In this document: positions 53,157 through 63,525 of the stretch, piece by piece
Layout: each line of letters begins with the position of its first letter
Numbering within the stretch: the first letter of the stretch is position 1
From: Bosea sp. OAE506
GTDB lineage: Bacteria; Pseudomonadota; Alphaproteobacteria; Rhizobiales; Beijerinckiaceae
DNA: 64,000 nt
Assembly: GCF_040546595.1 (NCBI RefSeq)
Contig: NZ_JBEPOB010000001.1
Span: forward strand, 1,861,001-1,925,000
Direction of reading: 5' to 3'
The notes under the pieces: generated by a model
Database searches by the model: none
What the model was told of the DNA's origin: nothing
The model's input: the letters and a program-made list of their open reading frames with translations, nothing else
Position numbers and translations under genes: made by a program

Positions 53157-53282
53157 GTTGCGCCCTTCGGGTGTGAGCGCACGAATGCGGCGCTGGTGGC
53201 GGAGACGGTGCGGCTGGTCGAGGCTGCGGGTGGGCGTCCGGCCAGCGTCGCGGAGATGAGGGCGGAACTGGCTGGGCGGTAG
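53157..53282 (+). pseudogene. Truncated C-terminal remnant of a BKACE gene
   Basis: An open 41-codon stretch that aligns with the last 42 codons of the gene at 50658: VAPFGCERTNAALVAETVRL against DAPFGCGRTNADLVAETVRL, then EAAGGRPASVAEMRAELAGR. There is no start codon or N-terminal part. It begins 5 bases after the oxidoreductase stop. Nucleotide divergence of roughly one in six shows it is a separate paralogue, not a recent tandem copy. It looks like what is left of a second BKACE gene after a deletion or recombination. Confidence 0.85.
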
Positions 53283-53318
53283 GTGTGTCGAGGGTCGCGG
53301 TGAGTCAAAAACCAAAGC

Positions 53319-54104
53319 TTATTGCCAAGACTTGAAAGCCCCAGCGTTCATTGAGTTAGCCAGTCGATTGGCTGCTTCGGACCGCTCGTACCGACTGCCA
53401 TCGAGTTGTTGATTGCGATAGCTTGCCAGCCAAGGAAGTCTCGCATCTATCGTTTTCGTCACGGGGACCCCTGTCAGCCATCGTGGGGACGACAAGCCGA
53501 AGCGGTTGAACGGGAACCATCCTACGGGGACGGTCTCGATAGTCGCCCGCGTCAGCTTCGCGCCCGGTCCGAAGTGTCGTTCCAAGTTCGATGGGTCCAC
53601 TTGCTCGACCGATATCGGGTTTGCCATATCGCGAAAGAGCACCAGTAAGGGAAGCTGGTCCGGCCGTAGCTCCCGGATTTCGCCTCCCTGAGCGTAGCGG
53701 CGCAGAACGCGGGCAAACCCCCGTTCGCCCTCTTCCCCCGCGATGCGCGGAAACGCTGACTGGACGATGTTTTCCGGCGAAGCAAGCCACATGCCGGACG
53801 CAAACGGCCGCTTAACATCTAGCAGGGTCGCAAAGAGGACGCCGCGCTCGCCAAGATCGACTGCCACAGCTTCACCAGAGAAACTCACGGAAACGCCGCG
53901 TGTCTGCGGCAAGAGAGGAGACTTCTGAGTGAAACGACCTTCCACGACACTCGCGGCGACGAAATCCGTGCCATTCACCGACACGACTAACGCCAATCGA
54001 TAGCGATAAGGCGATGTAAGCCAAAGCTCAGTTACCGCCGCCATGCCGAACCAGAAGAACGGAAGCGCAACCATCAAACAGCCGGCAGCCACTACCAATT
54101 TCAT
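53319..54104 (-). CDS. Unknown single-pass membrane/secreted protein, paralogue of the 38219 gene
   Basis: A 261-residue protein with an N-terminal membrane helix AAGCLMVALPFFWFGMAAVTELWL, then a domain shared with the 38219 gene. Shared blocks are YRYRLALVVSVNG, FSGEAVAVDLGERG, QLPLLVLFRD and VDPSNLERHFGPG. Its C-terminal 40 residues (DARLPWLASYRNQQLDGSRY onward) are absent from the paralogue. ATG 54104 is chosen; the frame continues to 54398 without coding character. A 60-base sample at 53341 is about 58% GC, well below neighbouring genes. I do not recognise the family. Confidence 0.65.
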   Translation of the reverse strand: MKLVVAAGCLMVALPFFWFGMAAVTELWLTSPYRYRLALVVSVNGTDFVAASVVEGRFTQKSPLLPQTRGVSVSFSGEAVAVDLGERGVLFATLLDVKRPFASGMWLASPENIVQSAFPRIAGEEGERGFARVLRRYAQGGEIRELRPDQLPLLVLFRDMANPISVEQVDPSNLERHFGPGAKLTRATIETVPVGWFPFNRFGLSSPRWLTGVPVTKTIDARLPWLASYRNQQLDGSRYERSEAANRLANSMNAGAFKSWQ

Positions 54105-54372
54105 CCGAGATGGCAAAGAACACCTCCAGAGCGTAGGGGAAAGTCGTCGTCTATCGAAAGCCGGCCGTACTACGTCGGCGTTAACATCCGTCCGTGTTTC
54201 TGCGCTGGACACCGGAAGGTCTGCTATCGGGTCGAGAGCAACCATTCGTTGATGTCCGTATTGGGCAATCAAGCCGACATCCTCTCGTCCCGCGAGACGA
54301 CCCGCCACATTGGCCCCGCGACGACGCCACCCTACATAGGAGCCCAGCCCGCACCCGAAAGCGTCCCGCCCC

Positions 54373-55741
54373 ATGTCCGATCGCGACTCCGAAGCCAACC
54401 GCTTTTCTGCCCGGGCAGTGCGCTATGCGCGTGTCGGAGCCAATGTCGGCGGGGTGGCGGCGCGCATTGCGGGCGCCCGGCTGTTCGGGATGGAGGGGCG
54501 CAACGCCTCTAATGCCGAGGCGCTGGCCAAGGCGCTCGGCGGGCTGAAGGGCCCGATCATGAAGGTGGCGCAGCTCGTCGCCACCATTCCCGATGTGGTG
54601 CCGCCGGAATATGCCGCCGAGCTGCAGAAGCTGCAGTCGCAGGCGCCGCCGATGGGCGCGGCCTTCGTCAAGCGGCGGATGATGGCCGAGCTCGGCCCGC
54701 AATGGCGCGAGCGTTTCGGCTCCTTCGATCTGCAGCCGGCGGCGGCCGCCTCGCTCGGGCAGGTGCACCGCGCGACGACGCTGGAGGGCGTCGCGCTCGC
54801 CTGCAAGCTGCAATATCCGGATATGGAATCGGCGGTTGAGGCCGACATCTCCCAGCTCGACATCCTGTTTGCGTTGCACCGGCGCATGGACCCGGTGATC
54901 GACACCAGCGAGATCGCCACGGAGATCGGCGCGCGCGTCCGCGAGGAACTCGACTACCAGCGCGAGGCCAAGCATATCGCGCTCTATCAGGAGGTGCTGG
55001 CGCAGACGCCGGAGATCCGCGTGCCGGCGCTGGAGACCTCGCTCTCGACCAAGCGGCTTTTGACGATGCACTGGCTCGATGGCGACGGCATCCTGACCCA
55101 CAAGCAGGATGAGCAGCAGGCGCGCGACCGGATCTCGACGGCCATGTTCAAGGCCTGGTGGCGGCCCTTCAGCCATCACGGCATCATCCATGGCGACCCG
55201 CATCTGGGCAATTACACCGTCTTCTCTGAGGACGGCGCCCCGCAGGGGATCAACCTGCTCGACTATGGCTGCATCCGCATCTTCCCGCCGTCCTTCGTGG
55301 GCGGCGTCGTCGATCTCTATCGCGGCCTGCTGGAGGGCGACGAGGCGCGCGTCGTCCACGCCTATGAGACCTGGGGCTTCAAGGGGCTGACCAAGGAGCT
55401 GGTCGACACGCTCAACATCTGGGCGCGCTTCATCTACGGGCCGCTGCTGGAGGACCGCACGCGCCGCATCGCCGAGGATGTCAGCCCGGCCGAGTACGGG
55501 CCGCCGCCAGGCCTTCGAGGTGCATCAGGCGCTGAAGAAGCGCGGGCCGGTGACGGTGCCGCGCGAATTCGTCTTCATGGACCGCGCCGCGATCGGGCTC
55601 GGCGGGGTGTTCCTGCATCTCGATGCGGAATTGAACTTCCACCGGCTGTTCGAGGCGGAGATCGAGGGTTTTCAGATCGAGACGGTGGCGGCCGACCAGG
55701 CCTCGGCGCTGGCGCGGGCCGGGCTTGTGGCGACGGCTTAG
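54373..55741 (+). pseudogene. UbiB/ABC1-family atypical kinase, frameshifted
   Basis: An AarF/UbiB-like protein of about 455 residues after repair. It shows the N-terminal [25 protein letters not shown] (KxGQ-type motif), the Ala-rich [12 protein letters not shown], Lys in [19 protein letters not shown] and DYG. At 55498-55500 GGG replaces GG after AEYG; the frame then shifts and reads nonsense until it runs into purE. The correct frame continues [25 protein letters not shown] to a stop at 55741. Members support ubiquinone synthesis. As in iolR, the lesion is one extra G in a GGG run, so sequencing error is possible. Confidence 0.85.
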
Positions 55742-55760
55742 GGCCATTCGGCGCCTCAGC

Positions 55761-55810
55761 CCTCATCCTTCGAGACGCCATTCCCAGGGGAATGGCTCCT
55801 CAGGATGAGG
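55761..55810. repeat. Palindromic intergenic element, family C (copy 2)
   Basis: CCTCATCCTTCGAGACG...CTCCTCAGGATGAGG with a small inner hairpin CCATTCCCAGGGGAATGG. It lies between the UbiB-like gene and purE. Confidence 0.8.
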
Positions 55811-55941
55811 GCTTCCAAGCTGCTAAAGCGGTCTCGAAGGCCGATTGGCCGACGTCAGCCCGATTCGGCGCTTGCTTGTGCGGCGTTGGGCGGTCTAGAT
55901 CGCGCGCTTCCCGTCCAGCGTTTCCGGAAGCGCTTCCCGCC

Positions 55942-56438
<497 letters not shown>

Positions 56439-56442
<4 letters not shown>

Positions 56443-57554
56443 GCGCGTCCGTGGGGGAGGGCGTGCCTTTTAAGGGGCTGGCGCCCGGCGCCGTGCTCGG
56501 CATCATCGGCGGCGGCCAGCTCGCCCGGATGATCGCGCTGGCGGCGGCCGATCTCGGCATCGCCAGCCATATCTTCGCGCCCGAGCCGGAGAACCCGGCC
56601 TTCGACGTGGCGGCGGCAAAGACGGTCGCGCCTTACGAGGACGAGGCGGCTCTGGCTCGCTTCGCGGATGCCATCGACGTCGTGACCTATGAGTTCGAGA
56701 ACGTGCCTGCGGCGACCGCGGCCTTCCTCGCGGCCCGCAAGCCGCTGCATCCTGGCGTGCATGCGCTGGCGGTGACGCAGGATCGGTTGAGCGAGAAGCG
56801 CTTCGTCTCCGAGCAGGGGCTGACGGTGGCGCCGTTCCGTGCTGTGGATTGCCTGGCCGATCTCGAGGCTGCGGTCGTCGCTCTGGGGCGGCCTTCCGTC
56901 TTGAAGACCCGCCGTTTTGGCTATGACGGCAAGGGGCAGGTGAAGATCCTGCCCGGGACCGATCTCGCCGGCGCCTATGAGGCGATCGGCCGGGCGCCGG
57001 CGGTGCTGGAGGGCTTCGTCAGCTTCGCCCGCGAGGTCTCGGTCGTCGCGGCGCGTGGCATTGACGGCAGCTTCGCCGCCTTCGATCTCTGCGAGAACGA
57101 GCATCGCGACCACATCCTCGCCTTCACGCGGATTCCGGCCCAGGTCTCGGCTGCGACGGAAGCCGCCGCCATCGAGGCGGCACGGCGGATCGGGGCGGCG
57201 CTGGGCTATGTCGGCGTCTTCGCGGTCGAGATGTTCATCGTCGGCGAGGGGGCAAGCGAGAGCGTCGTCGTCAACGAGATCGCGCCGCGGGTGCACAACT
57301 CCGGTCACTGGACCAGCGAGGGCGCCCAGACCTCGCAGTTTCACCAGCATGTGCGCGCCGTCTGCGGCTTCCCGCTCGGCTCGGCCGCCCGGCGCGGGTG
57401 TGTCGAGATGGAGAACCTGATCGGCGATGCGGCGCTGCGCTGGCGCGAAATCCTGGCGGAGCCCGGCGCGCATCTGCATCTCTACGGCAAGCGCGAGGCA
57501 AGGCCCGGACGCAAGATGGGGCATGTCACGCGGGTCTGGCCCGAGGCCGGCTGA
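56439..57554 (+). CDS. purK: N5-carboxyaminoimidazole ribonucleotide synthetase
   Basis: A 371-residue ATP-grasp enzyme that carboxylates AIR with bicarbonate, supplying PurE. It has [19 protein letters not shown] at the start, [41 protein letters not shown] (ATP-binding) and [33 protein letters not shown] 56439 lies in the purE stop codon. The length is normal. Confidence 0.95.
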
Positions 57555-57593
57555 AAAGGGCGGCCAGGGCGCGATTTTTTGGTCGTTGCGGCG

Positions 57594-57622
57594 TGGACAG
57601 CCCGATTTAATTCTGTTATCCG
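57594..57622 (+). promoter_or_regulatory. Candidate sigma-70 promoter of rpsU
   Basis: TGGACA, 17 bases, then TATCCG, about 75 bases upstream of the rpsU start. An AT-rich patch around it contrasts with the GC-rich flanks. A TTGCGG at 57585 is an alternative -35 element. Confidence 0.4.
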
Positions 57623-57698
57623 CACGAACCTTCAAAGACGCCGTCCGCGGACGTCTTACCCGCTATTCAACGCCAACCCGCTAAAGACGGACACTCAC

Positions 57699-57932
57699 GT
57701 GCAGGTTCTCGTTCGCGACAACAACGTCGATCAGGCTCTCCGCGCCCTCAAGAAGAAGCTGCAGCGCGAAGGCGTCTTCCGCGAGATGAAGCTGCGCGGT
57801 CATTACGAGAAGCCCTCCGAGAAGAAGGCTCGCGAAAAGGCCGAGGCCGTCCGCCGCGCCCGCAAGCTGCAGCGCAAGAAGCTCCAGCGCGAAGGCCTGC
57901 TGCCGGCGCCGGTGAAGCCGAAGCGCCCCTGA
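57699..57932 (+). CDS. rpsU: 30S ribosomal protein S21
   Basis: A 77-residue basic protein with the S21 core [55 protein letters not shown]. It binds the 3' end of 16S rRNA in the small subunit. I start at GTG 57699, where the conserved VQVLVRDN begins; the frame is open to 57579 but has no S21 extension. A hairpin terminator follows about 55 bases after the stop. Confidence 0.96.
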   Translation: MQVLVRDNNVDQALRALKKKLQREGVFREMKLRGHYEKPSEKKAREKAEAVRRARKLQRKKLQREGLLPAPVKPKRP

Positions 57933-57987
57933 TATCGAAGGGCTGCGGCATTTCGCCCGCCCGTCGATAATCGCGAAAGACCCGACC

Positions 57988-58021
57988 GCGCCTGGAGCCC
58001 TCTCCGGGCGCTGTTGCTTTT
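57988..58021 (+). terminator. Possible rho-independent terminator of rpsU
   Basis: GCGCCTGGA pairs with TCCGGGCGC (one G-T pair) around GCCCTC, followed by TGTTGCTTTTC. The tail is short of a pure T run, so it is probable rather than certain. Confidence 0.5.
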
Positions 58022-58150
58022 CTGGCGGCGTTAACCAAGTCTTGGCACTGGCGTGCGTTCTCCTGAGCGAGGCGCTGTCGGTTGGGGGAGCGCGATGAAG
58101 CGGTGCCGGCCCGAGGGGCGGCATAGCAGACGAGCAACGGAACCGGACCG

Positions 58151-59011
58151 ATGAGGCAGAGCATGATGCGTGGCGGAAACTGGCTGGCGGTGGCGGGCCT
58201 GGCTTTGGCACTGGCTGGCTGCGACACCGTTTCGAGCATGACGGCGCAGCCCGTGGCCGAGCTCGACACGGCCTCGGCGGCCGAGGCGAGCGTCAATATC
58301 GGCTCGCTGTCGGAGGTCATCAGCCGCAACCCCAACGATCCGGGCGCCTACAACACCCGTGGCGCGGCCTATGCCCGCGTCGGCCGCTTCTCCGACGCGA
58401 TCTCCGACTTCACCAAGGCGGTGCAGCTCAACCCCAACCTCGCCTCGGCCTATACGAATCGCGGCCTGGCGCTGCGCCAGAGCGGCCGCAACGACGCTGC
58501 GCTGGCCGATTTCAACAAGGCGACCAGCGTCGCCCCGAACTACGCCCCTGCCTTCATCGCGCGCGCCAATCTGCTGCGCGCCCAAGGCAACAGCCAGCAG
58601 GCGCTGGCCGATCTCAACACCGCAATCCGGCTGAATCCTGAATCGGCGGAAGCCTTCCATGCGCGCGGGCTCGTCTATCAGAAGGAAGGCCAGCACCAGT
58701 ATGCGATCTCCGATTTCGACTCGGTGATCGACCGCAACCCCTACAACGCGCCGCCCTATATCGCCCGCGGGCAGAGCCTGAACGCCGTCGGCAAATACGA
58801 TTCGGCGCTCGAGGATTTCACCGCCGCGCTGAATGTCGACAACCGCAGTGCCGATGCGTGGGCCGGCCGCGGCTTCGCCCAGGAGAAGCTCGGCCAGAAG
58901 TCGGAAGCCTCGCAGAGCTATCAGCGCGCTCTGGGGCTCGACGGCAACAATGCGGCCGCGCGCGCCGGGCAGGGGCGTCTGGGCGGCGGCGGCGGGCTCT
59001 TCCGCAGCTGA
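58151..59011 (+). CDS. TPR-repeat lipoprotein
   Basis: A 286-residue secreted protein with signal peptide ending LALALAGC (lipobox). The rest is about six tandem 34-residue TPR units: PNDPGAYNTRGAAYARVGRFSDAISDFTKAVQLNPN, then units starting ASAYTNRG, APAFIARA, AEAFHARG, APPYIARG and ADAWAGRG. It is probably an outer-membrane or periplasmic scaffold protein of the NlpI/YfgC type. No operon partner is evident. Confidence 0.88.
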   Translation: MRQSMMRGGNWLAVAGLALALAGCDTVSSMTAQPVAELDTASAAEASVNIGSLSEVISRNPNDPGAYNTRGAAYARVGRFSDAISDFTKAVQLNPNLASAYTNRGLALRQSGRNDAALADFNKATSVAPNYAPAFIARANLLRAQGNSQQALADLNTAIRLNPESAEAFHARGLVYQKEGQHQYAISDFDSVIDRNPYNAPPYIARGQSLNAVGKYDSALEDFTAALNVDNRSADAWAGRGFAQEKLGQKSEASQSYQRALGLDGNNAAARAGQGRLGGGGGLFRS

Positions 59012-59857
59012 TCACTCGACGGTGAGGCTCTCCGCCGCCGTGACGGATCCTCGCGCGACCTCCGCGAGGAAGCGCCGGATCTCCGGCAGCGAGCCATGCG
59101 CCGGCAGATCCTCGTGCCCGCCTTTGGGAAAGCGCAGGAAGCGCTTGGGCGCGTTGGCGAGGCCGTAGAGCGCCTCGCCTTGGGCGAAGGGGATCACCCG
59201 GTCCCGCTCGCCATGCAGCACCAGCAGCGGCGCCCTGACGCGGCCGATCACCGCGTCGGAGCGGAAGCTGTCGAGCATCAGCCAGGCGACGGGCACGTAA
59301 GGGTAGATGCCCTGCGCCACCGAGACGGTGGAGAGATAGGGGGCCTCGAGCACGACGGCGGCCAACGGCGCCTCGGCGGCGAGTTTGAGCACCACGCCGG
59401 TTCCCAGCGATTCGCCATAGCCAATCAGCTGCGACGCGCCGAAGCGCTCGGCCGCAGCGCCATAGGCGGCGCGGGCGTCGAGATGCAGCCCCGCCTCGCT
59501 GGGGCTGCCCGTCGAGCCACCATAGCCGCGATAGCTGACGGCGAGCAGGCCCGTGCCGTCCTCGGTCAGGGCGCGGAAGCGGGCGATGCGCCCGGGGCTG
59601 CCGAGATGGCCGGCATTGCCGTGGAAATAGAGGATCACCGGCTTGCCGGCGCGCGGCGGAACCGCCCAGGCAACGAGGCGCTCGCCATCGGCGGCGGTCA
59701 GGGTCAGCTCCTCTGCCGCGGGCAGCCCGGCTGCGGCCAGGTCGGCGCGGGCAGGATTGCGCGGAAAGACGAGCTCGCGCTGCCGCACGAAGAGCAGGCC
59801 GAGGACGCCGAGATAGACGGCAAGGGCGAGGCCGAGGAGGCGGGTCAGGATCATCAT
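59012..59857 (-). CDS. Alpha/beta hydrolase
   Basis: A 281-residue membrane-anchored hydrolase. An N-terminal helix (LTRLLGLALAVYLGVLGLLFV) precedes an alpha/beta-hydrolase domain with YFHGNAGHLGSP (oxyanion), GYGESLGTG (nucleophile Ser in GxSxG-type GYGESLG) and the late Asp/His in HGERDRVIPF and KGGHED. GGGGAGA is upstream of ATG 59857. Substrate unknown; members resemble YfhR/BEM46-type esterases. It ends 1 base after the TPR gene stop, convergent with it. Confidence 0.85.
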   Translation of the reverse strand: MMILTRLLGLALAVYLGVLGLLFVRQRELVFPRNPARADLAAAGLPAAEELTLTAADGERLVAWAVPPRAGKPVILYFHGNAGHLGSPGRIARFRALTEDGTGLLAVSYRGYGGSTGSPSEAGLHLDARAAYGAAAERFGASQLIGYGESLGTGVVLKLAAEAPLAAVVLEAPYLSTVSVAQGIYPYVPVAWLMLDSFRSDAVIGRVRAPLLVLHGERDRVIPFAQGEALYGLANAPKRFLRFPKGGHEDLPAHGSLPEIRRFLAEVARGSVTAAESLTVE

Positions 59858-59898
59858 CGCAGCGCTTCTCCCCCAGCAAGGTGGCGATCGCGCGACGC

Positions 59899-60378
59899 TC
59901 AGTCGAGCCGCTTGATCATCTCGTAGGAGACGGGCTCGAAACCGGCCCGGCGATAGGCCCGCAGCGCAGGGTCGTTGCCGGTCAGCGCGCCGAGCTGGAG
60001 CGCCCGGCACCCGTGCTCGCGGGCGAAGCGTTCGGCCTGTGCCAGCAGCATCTGGCCGATGCCCGTGCCGCGTTCCTGCTCCGAGACCACGATGTTCTCG
60101 ATCAGGACATGGTCGCGCAGCTCATCATGCACATAAGGCCCGGTGCGACCCAGCCGCAGCGCCAGATAGCCGAGGCAGGCGCTATCCCGCTCGGCCACGA
60201 ACTGCGCGCCGCCCTGGCCTTGCGCCTGCGCGCTGTCGGACTCGAGCAAGGCTAGAGCCGTCTCACGGCCGCTGGCGCGGGTGCTGCTCAGGCCGGCCTC
60301 CCAGGCGGCGAGCTGCAGCAGAAGCGCGGTCACCGCCTCGCGGTCGGCCTCGCGCATCGGACGGATCGTGATGCTCAC
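59899..60378 (-). CDS. GNAT family N-acetyltransferase
   Basis: A 159-residue GNAT fold protein: IRPMREADREAVTALLLQLAAWE at the start, the acetyl-CoA loop VVSEQERGTGIGQMLLAQAERFAREHGCRALQLG and the late ALRAYRRAGFEPVSYEMIK. The Q/R-x-x-G-x-G loop appears as ERGTGIG. It transfers an acetyl group to an unknown amine. It is probably in the same transcript as the hydrolase, since the two are only 41 bases apart. Confidence 0.9.
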   Translation of the reverse strand: MSITIRPMREADREAVTALLLQLAAWEAGLSSTRASGRETALALLESDSAQAQGQGGAQFVAERDSACLGYLALRLGRTGPYVHDELRDHVLIENIVVSEQERGTGIGQMLLAQAERFAREHGCRALQLGALTGNDPALRAYRRAGFEPVSYEMIKRLD

Positions 60379-60397
60379 TGGTGTCAGGCTCCAAACG

Positions 60398-60426
60398 AAA
60401 AAGACCGGCGCGAGGCCGGTCTTTTG
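60398..60426 (-). terminator. Rho-independent terminator after pntB
   Basis: AAAGACCGGC pairs with GCCGGTCTTT around GCGAG. On the minus strand the stem ends in TTTTTC, as expected for the transhydrogenase operon. It lies 23 bases after the pntB stop and before the GNAT start. Confidence 0.8.
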
Positions 60427-60448
60427 CAGCGGGACAGGGAAGGGCGCC

Positions 60449-61855
60449 TCAGTGCGCCATCGCCTTAACGATCTCGTCGGTGACCTTCTTGGCGTCGCCG
60501 AAGAGCATCATCGTGTTGGGGCGGAAGAACAGCTCGTTCTCGACGCCGGCATAGCCGGCCGCCATGCCGCGCTTGATGAAGAGCACGGTCTTGGCCTTCT
60601 CGACGTCGAGGATCGGCATGCCGTAGATCGGCGAGGTCTTGTCGGTCTTGGCGGCCGGGTTGGTGACGTCGTTGGCGCCGATGACGAAGGCGACGTCGGC
60701 CTGGCCGAATTCCGAGTTGATGTCCTCGAGCTCGAAGACCTCGTCATAGGGCACGTTGGCCTCGGCCAGCAGAACGTTCATGTGGCCGGGCATGCGGCCC
60801 GCGACCGGATGGATGGCGTACTTAACCTCGACGCCTTCCTTCTTCAGCAGGTCGGCCATCTCGCGCAGGGTGTGCTGCGCCTGGGCGACCGCCATGCCGT
60901 AGCCGGGCACGATGATGACCTTGCCGGCGTTCTTCATGATGTAGGCGGCGTCGTCCGAGGAGCCCTGCTTGACCGGGCGCGCCTCGACGGCTCCACCGGC
61001 ACCAGCGGCGGCATCGTCGCCGCCGAAGCCGCCGAGGATGACCGAGAGGAAGCTCCGGTTCATCGCCTTGCACATGATGTAGGACAGGATGGCGCCCGAC
61101 GAGCCGACCAGCGCGCCGGTGATGATCAGCGCCATGTTGCCGAGCGTGAAGCCGATGCCTGCGGCCGCCCAGCCCGAATAGGAGTTGAGCATCGAGACGA
61201 CGACGGGCATGTCGGCGCCGCCGATCGGGATGATCAGCAGCACGCCCAGCGCGAAGGAGACCAGCACGATCAGCCAGAAGACGACATGGCTCTCGGTCTT
61301 CAGGAAGATCAGCAGCAGCACGACCAGCGCGATGCCGAGCCCGATATTGATGCCGTGGCGCTGCGGCAGCATGATCGGCTTGCCGCTCATGCGCCCGTCG
61401 AGCTTGAGGAAGGCGATGATCGAGCCGGTGAAGGTGATCGCGCCGATGGCGACGCCGAGACCCATCTCGAACAGGCTGGCGCCGCTGATGCCGCCGACCT
61501 TGCCGATGCCGAAGGCGCTCGGCGCATAGAGCGCGGCTGCCGCCACCAGCACCGCGGCGAGGCCGACGAGCGAGTGGAAGAAGGCCACGAGCTGCGGCAT
61601 CTGCGTCATCTGCACGCGCTTGGCCATGAAGGCGCCGATGCCGCCGCCGATGGCGATGCCCGCCACGACCAGCAGCCAGCCGGAGAAGCCGGCCGGCGGG
61701 AAGAAGACGACCGTGGTCGCGATGGCGATGCCCATGCCGACCATGCCGTACAGGTTGCCCTGGCGCGAGGTCGTCGGATGGGAGAGGCCCCGCAGGGCCA
61801 TGATGAAGAGGACGCCGGCGACGACGTACAGAAGGGCGGAGAGGTTCGCGGCCAT
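60449..61855 (-). CDS. pntB: NAD(P) transhydrogenase subunit beta
   Basis: A 468-residue inner-membrane protein. The first 260 residues hold about nine helices, and the C-terminal dIII domain binds NADP(H), with IIVPGYGMAVAQAQHTLREMADLLKKEGVEVKYAIHPVAGRMPGHMNVLLAEANVPYDEV and DVAFVIGANDVTNPAAKTD. It couples hydride transfer from NADH to NADP+ with inward proton flow, supplying NADPH. It lies 6 bases from pntAb, in the order pntAa-pntAb-pntB. Confidence 0.96.
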   Translation of the reverse strand: MAANLSALLYVVAGVLFIMALRGLSHPTTSRQGNLYGMVGMGIAIATTVVFFPPAGFSGWLLVVAGIAIGGGIGAFMAKRVQMTQMPQLVAFFHSLVGLAAVLVAAAALYAPSAFGIGKVGGISGASLFEMGLGVAIGAITFTGSIIAFLKLDGRMSGKPIMLPQRHGINIGLGIALVVLLLIFLKTESHVVFWLIVLVSFALGVLLIIPIGGADMPVVVSMLNSYSGWAAAGIGFTLGNMALIITGALVGSSGAILSYIMCKAMNRSFLSVILGGFGGDDAAAGAGGAVEARPVKQGSSDDAAYIMKNAGKVIIVPGYGMAVAQAQHTLREMADLLKKEGVEVKYAIHPVAGRMPGHMNVLLAEANVPYDEVFELEDINSEFGQADVAFVIGANDVTNPAAKTDKTSPIYGMPILDVEKAKTVLFIKRGMAAGYAGVENELFFRPNTMMLFGDAKKVTDEIVKAMAH

Positions 61856-61861
61856 CGGCGC

Positions 61862-62299
61862 TCAGCCCTTCTTCTTGTACATGGACAGCATCCGCTCGGT
61901 GACGAGGAAGCCGCCGAAGATGTTGACCGCCGCGAGGACCAGCGCGAGGAAACCGAAGATCTTGGCCCAGACCGGGCCGTCGCCCAGCGCAGGCGCCGCC
62001 TCGACGCCGACCGCGAGCAGCGCGCCGACGACGATGACCGAGGAGATCGCGTTGGTGACCGACATCAGCGGGGTGTGCAGCGCCGGCGTCACCGACCAGA
62101 CGACGTAGTAGCCGACGAAGACGGCCAGCACGAAGATGGCGAGGCGGAACACGGTCGGGTCGACGAAGCCGCCGGTCGCCGCGCTGGCGCCGGCCGCGAT
62201 GCTGTCGGCATGCTGGGCGGCGAGATCGGCGGCCTGACGCGCCGCGGCCGCGACGGAGCGGGCCTGCTCGAGAGCCTGTTCGGGTGTCGGATTAGCCAT
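61862..62299 (-). CDS. pntAb: NAD(P) transhydrogenase subunit alpha, membrane part
   Basis: A 145-residue protein carrying the PntA transmembrane part ([48 protein letters not shown], then [30 protein letters not shown]). The N-terminal 45 residues are an Ala-rich helical region rather than a catalytic domain. ATG 62299 overlaps the pntAa stop by 8 bases. The split of PntA into two proteins is normal in alphaproteobacteria. Confidence 0.94.
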   Translation of the reverse strand: MANPTPEQALEQARSVAAAARQAADLAAQHADSIAAGASAATGGFVDPTVFRLAIFVLAVFVGYYVVWSVTPALHTPLMSVTNAISSVIVVGALLAVGVEAAPALGDGPVWAKIFGFLALVLAAVNIFGGFLVTERMLSMYKKKG

Positions 62300-63488
62300 T
62301 GGTGACGCTCCCCTCGACGGCCGGTGCGGGCTCTGGTTCTGGCTTGGGCGCGGGCTTGGCCGCAAAATTCGGATGGATCACGGCGCCGTCGCGGGTCAGG
62401 GCGGTGGCCTTGACCAGCTCGTCGTCCCAGTTCACCGCGACCTTCTTCTCGGCCTTGTCGATCAGCGTCTCGACGAAGGCGAGCAGGTTCTTGGCGTAGA
62501 GCTGCGAGGCGGTGGCTGGCAGGCGGCCGGGCACGTTGAGATGGCCGACGATGCGCACGCCATTGGGCGTCACCACGACCTCGCCGGGCTTGGCGAGCTC
62601 GCAATTGCCGCCGCGCTCGACCGCGAGATCGACGATGACGGAGCCGGCCTTCATGCTCTCGACCATGGCGGCCGAGATCAGCTTCGGCGCCGGGCGCCCG
62701 GGGATCAGCGCGGTGGTGATGACGATGTCCTGCTTGGCGATGTGGTTCGCCGTCAGCTCGGCCTGCTTGGCCTGGTATTCCTTGGACATTTCCTTGGCGT
62801 AGCCGCCGGCCGTCTGCGCCTGCTTGAACTCCTCGTCCTCGACGGCGAGGAACTTGGCGCCGAGCGATTCGACCTGCTCCTTGGTGGCGGGGCGCACGTC
62901 GGTGGCGGTGACGATGGCGCCGAGGCGCCGCGCGGTCGCGATCGCCTGCAGGCCGGCGACGCCGACGCCCATGATGAAGATGCGCGCGGCCGGCACGGTG
63001 CCCGCCGCCGTCATCATCATCGGCAGGGCGCGGCCATATTCGGCGGCGCCGTCGATGACAGCCCGGTAGCCGGCGAGGTTGGCCTGCGAGGAGAGCACGT
63101 CCATCACCTGCGCGCGGGTGATGCGCGGCATGAACTCCATCGCGAAGGCCGAGACCTTGGCCTTGGCGAGCGCTGCGAGCGCGGCCTCGTTGCCATAGGG
63201 ATCCATCGTCGCCACGACCAGCGCACCAGCGGGCAGGCCCTTGATCTCGCTCTCGGCGGGACGGCGCACCTTCAGCACGATGGCAGCGCCGGCGAGCGCG
63301 GCGGCGGCATCGGCGGCGATGGTCGCACCCGCGGCCTCGTAATCCGCGTCGGAGATACCGGAGGCGAGGCCGGCGCCGCTCTGCACGGCGATCTCGGCTC
63401 CCAGGGTCTTGAACTTGCGGACGGTCTCCGGCGTCACGGCGACGCGGGTCTCGGCCCCTTGCGTTTCGGCAGGCACGGCGATGCGCAT
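62292..63488 (-). CDS. pntAa: NAD(P) transhydrogenase subunit alpha, NAD-binding part
   Basis: A 398-residue soluble dI domain, homologous to alanine dehydrogenase. It has [40 protein letters not shown] at the start, the Rossmann motif [45 protein letters not shown] and [19 protein letters not shown] Pro/Ala/Glu-rich tail ([14 protein letters not shown]) follows. It binds NADH and passes hydride to the beta subunit. It is the first transhydrogenase gene. Confidence 0.96.
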   Translation of the reverse strand: MRIAVPAETQGAETRVAVTPETVRKFKTLGAEIAVQSGAGLASGISDADYEAAGATIAADAAAALAGAAIVLKVRRPAESEIKGLPAGALVVATMDPYGNEAALAALAKAKVSAFAMEFMPRITRAQVMDVLSSQANLAGYRAVIDGAAEYGRALPMMMTAAGTVPAARIFIMGVGVAGLQAIATARRLGAIVTATDVRPATKEQVESLGAKFLAVEDEEFKQAQTAGGYAKEMSKEYQAKQAELTANHIAKQDIVITTALIPGRPAPKLISAAMVESMKAGSVIVDLAVERGGNCELAKPGEVVVTPNGVRIVGHLNVPGRLPATASQLYAKNLLAFVETLIDKAEKKVAVNWDDELVKATALTRDGAVIHPNFAAKPAPKPEPEPAPAVEGSVTNG

Positions 63489-63525
63489 GGCGGCGGAACC
63501 TCTCGGCGCGTGTGTTCGGGCGGGA

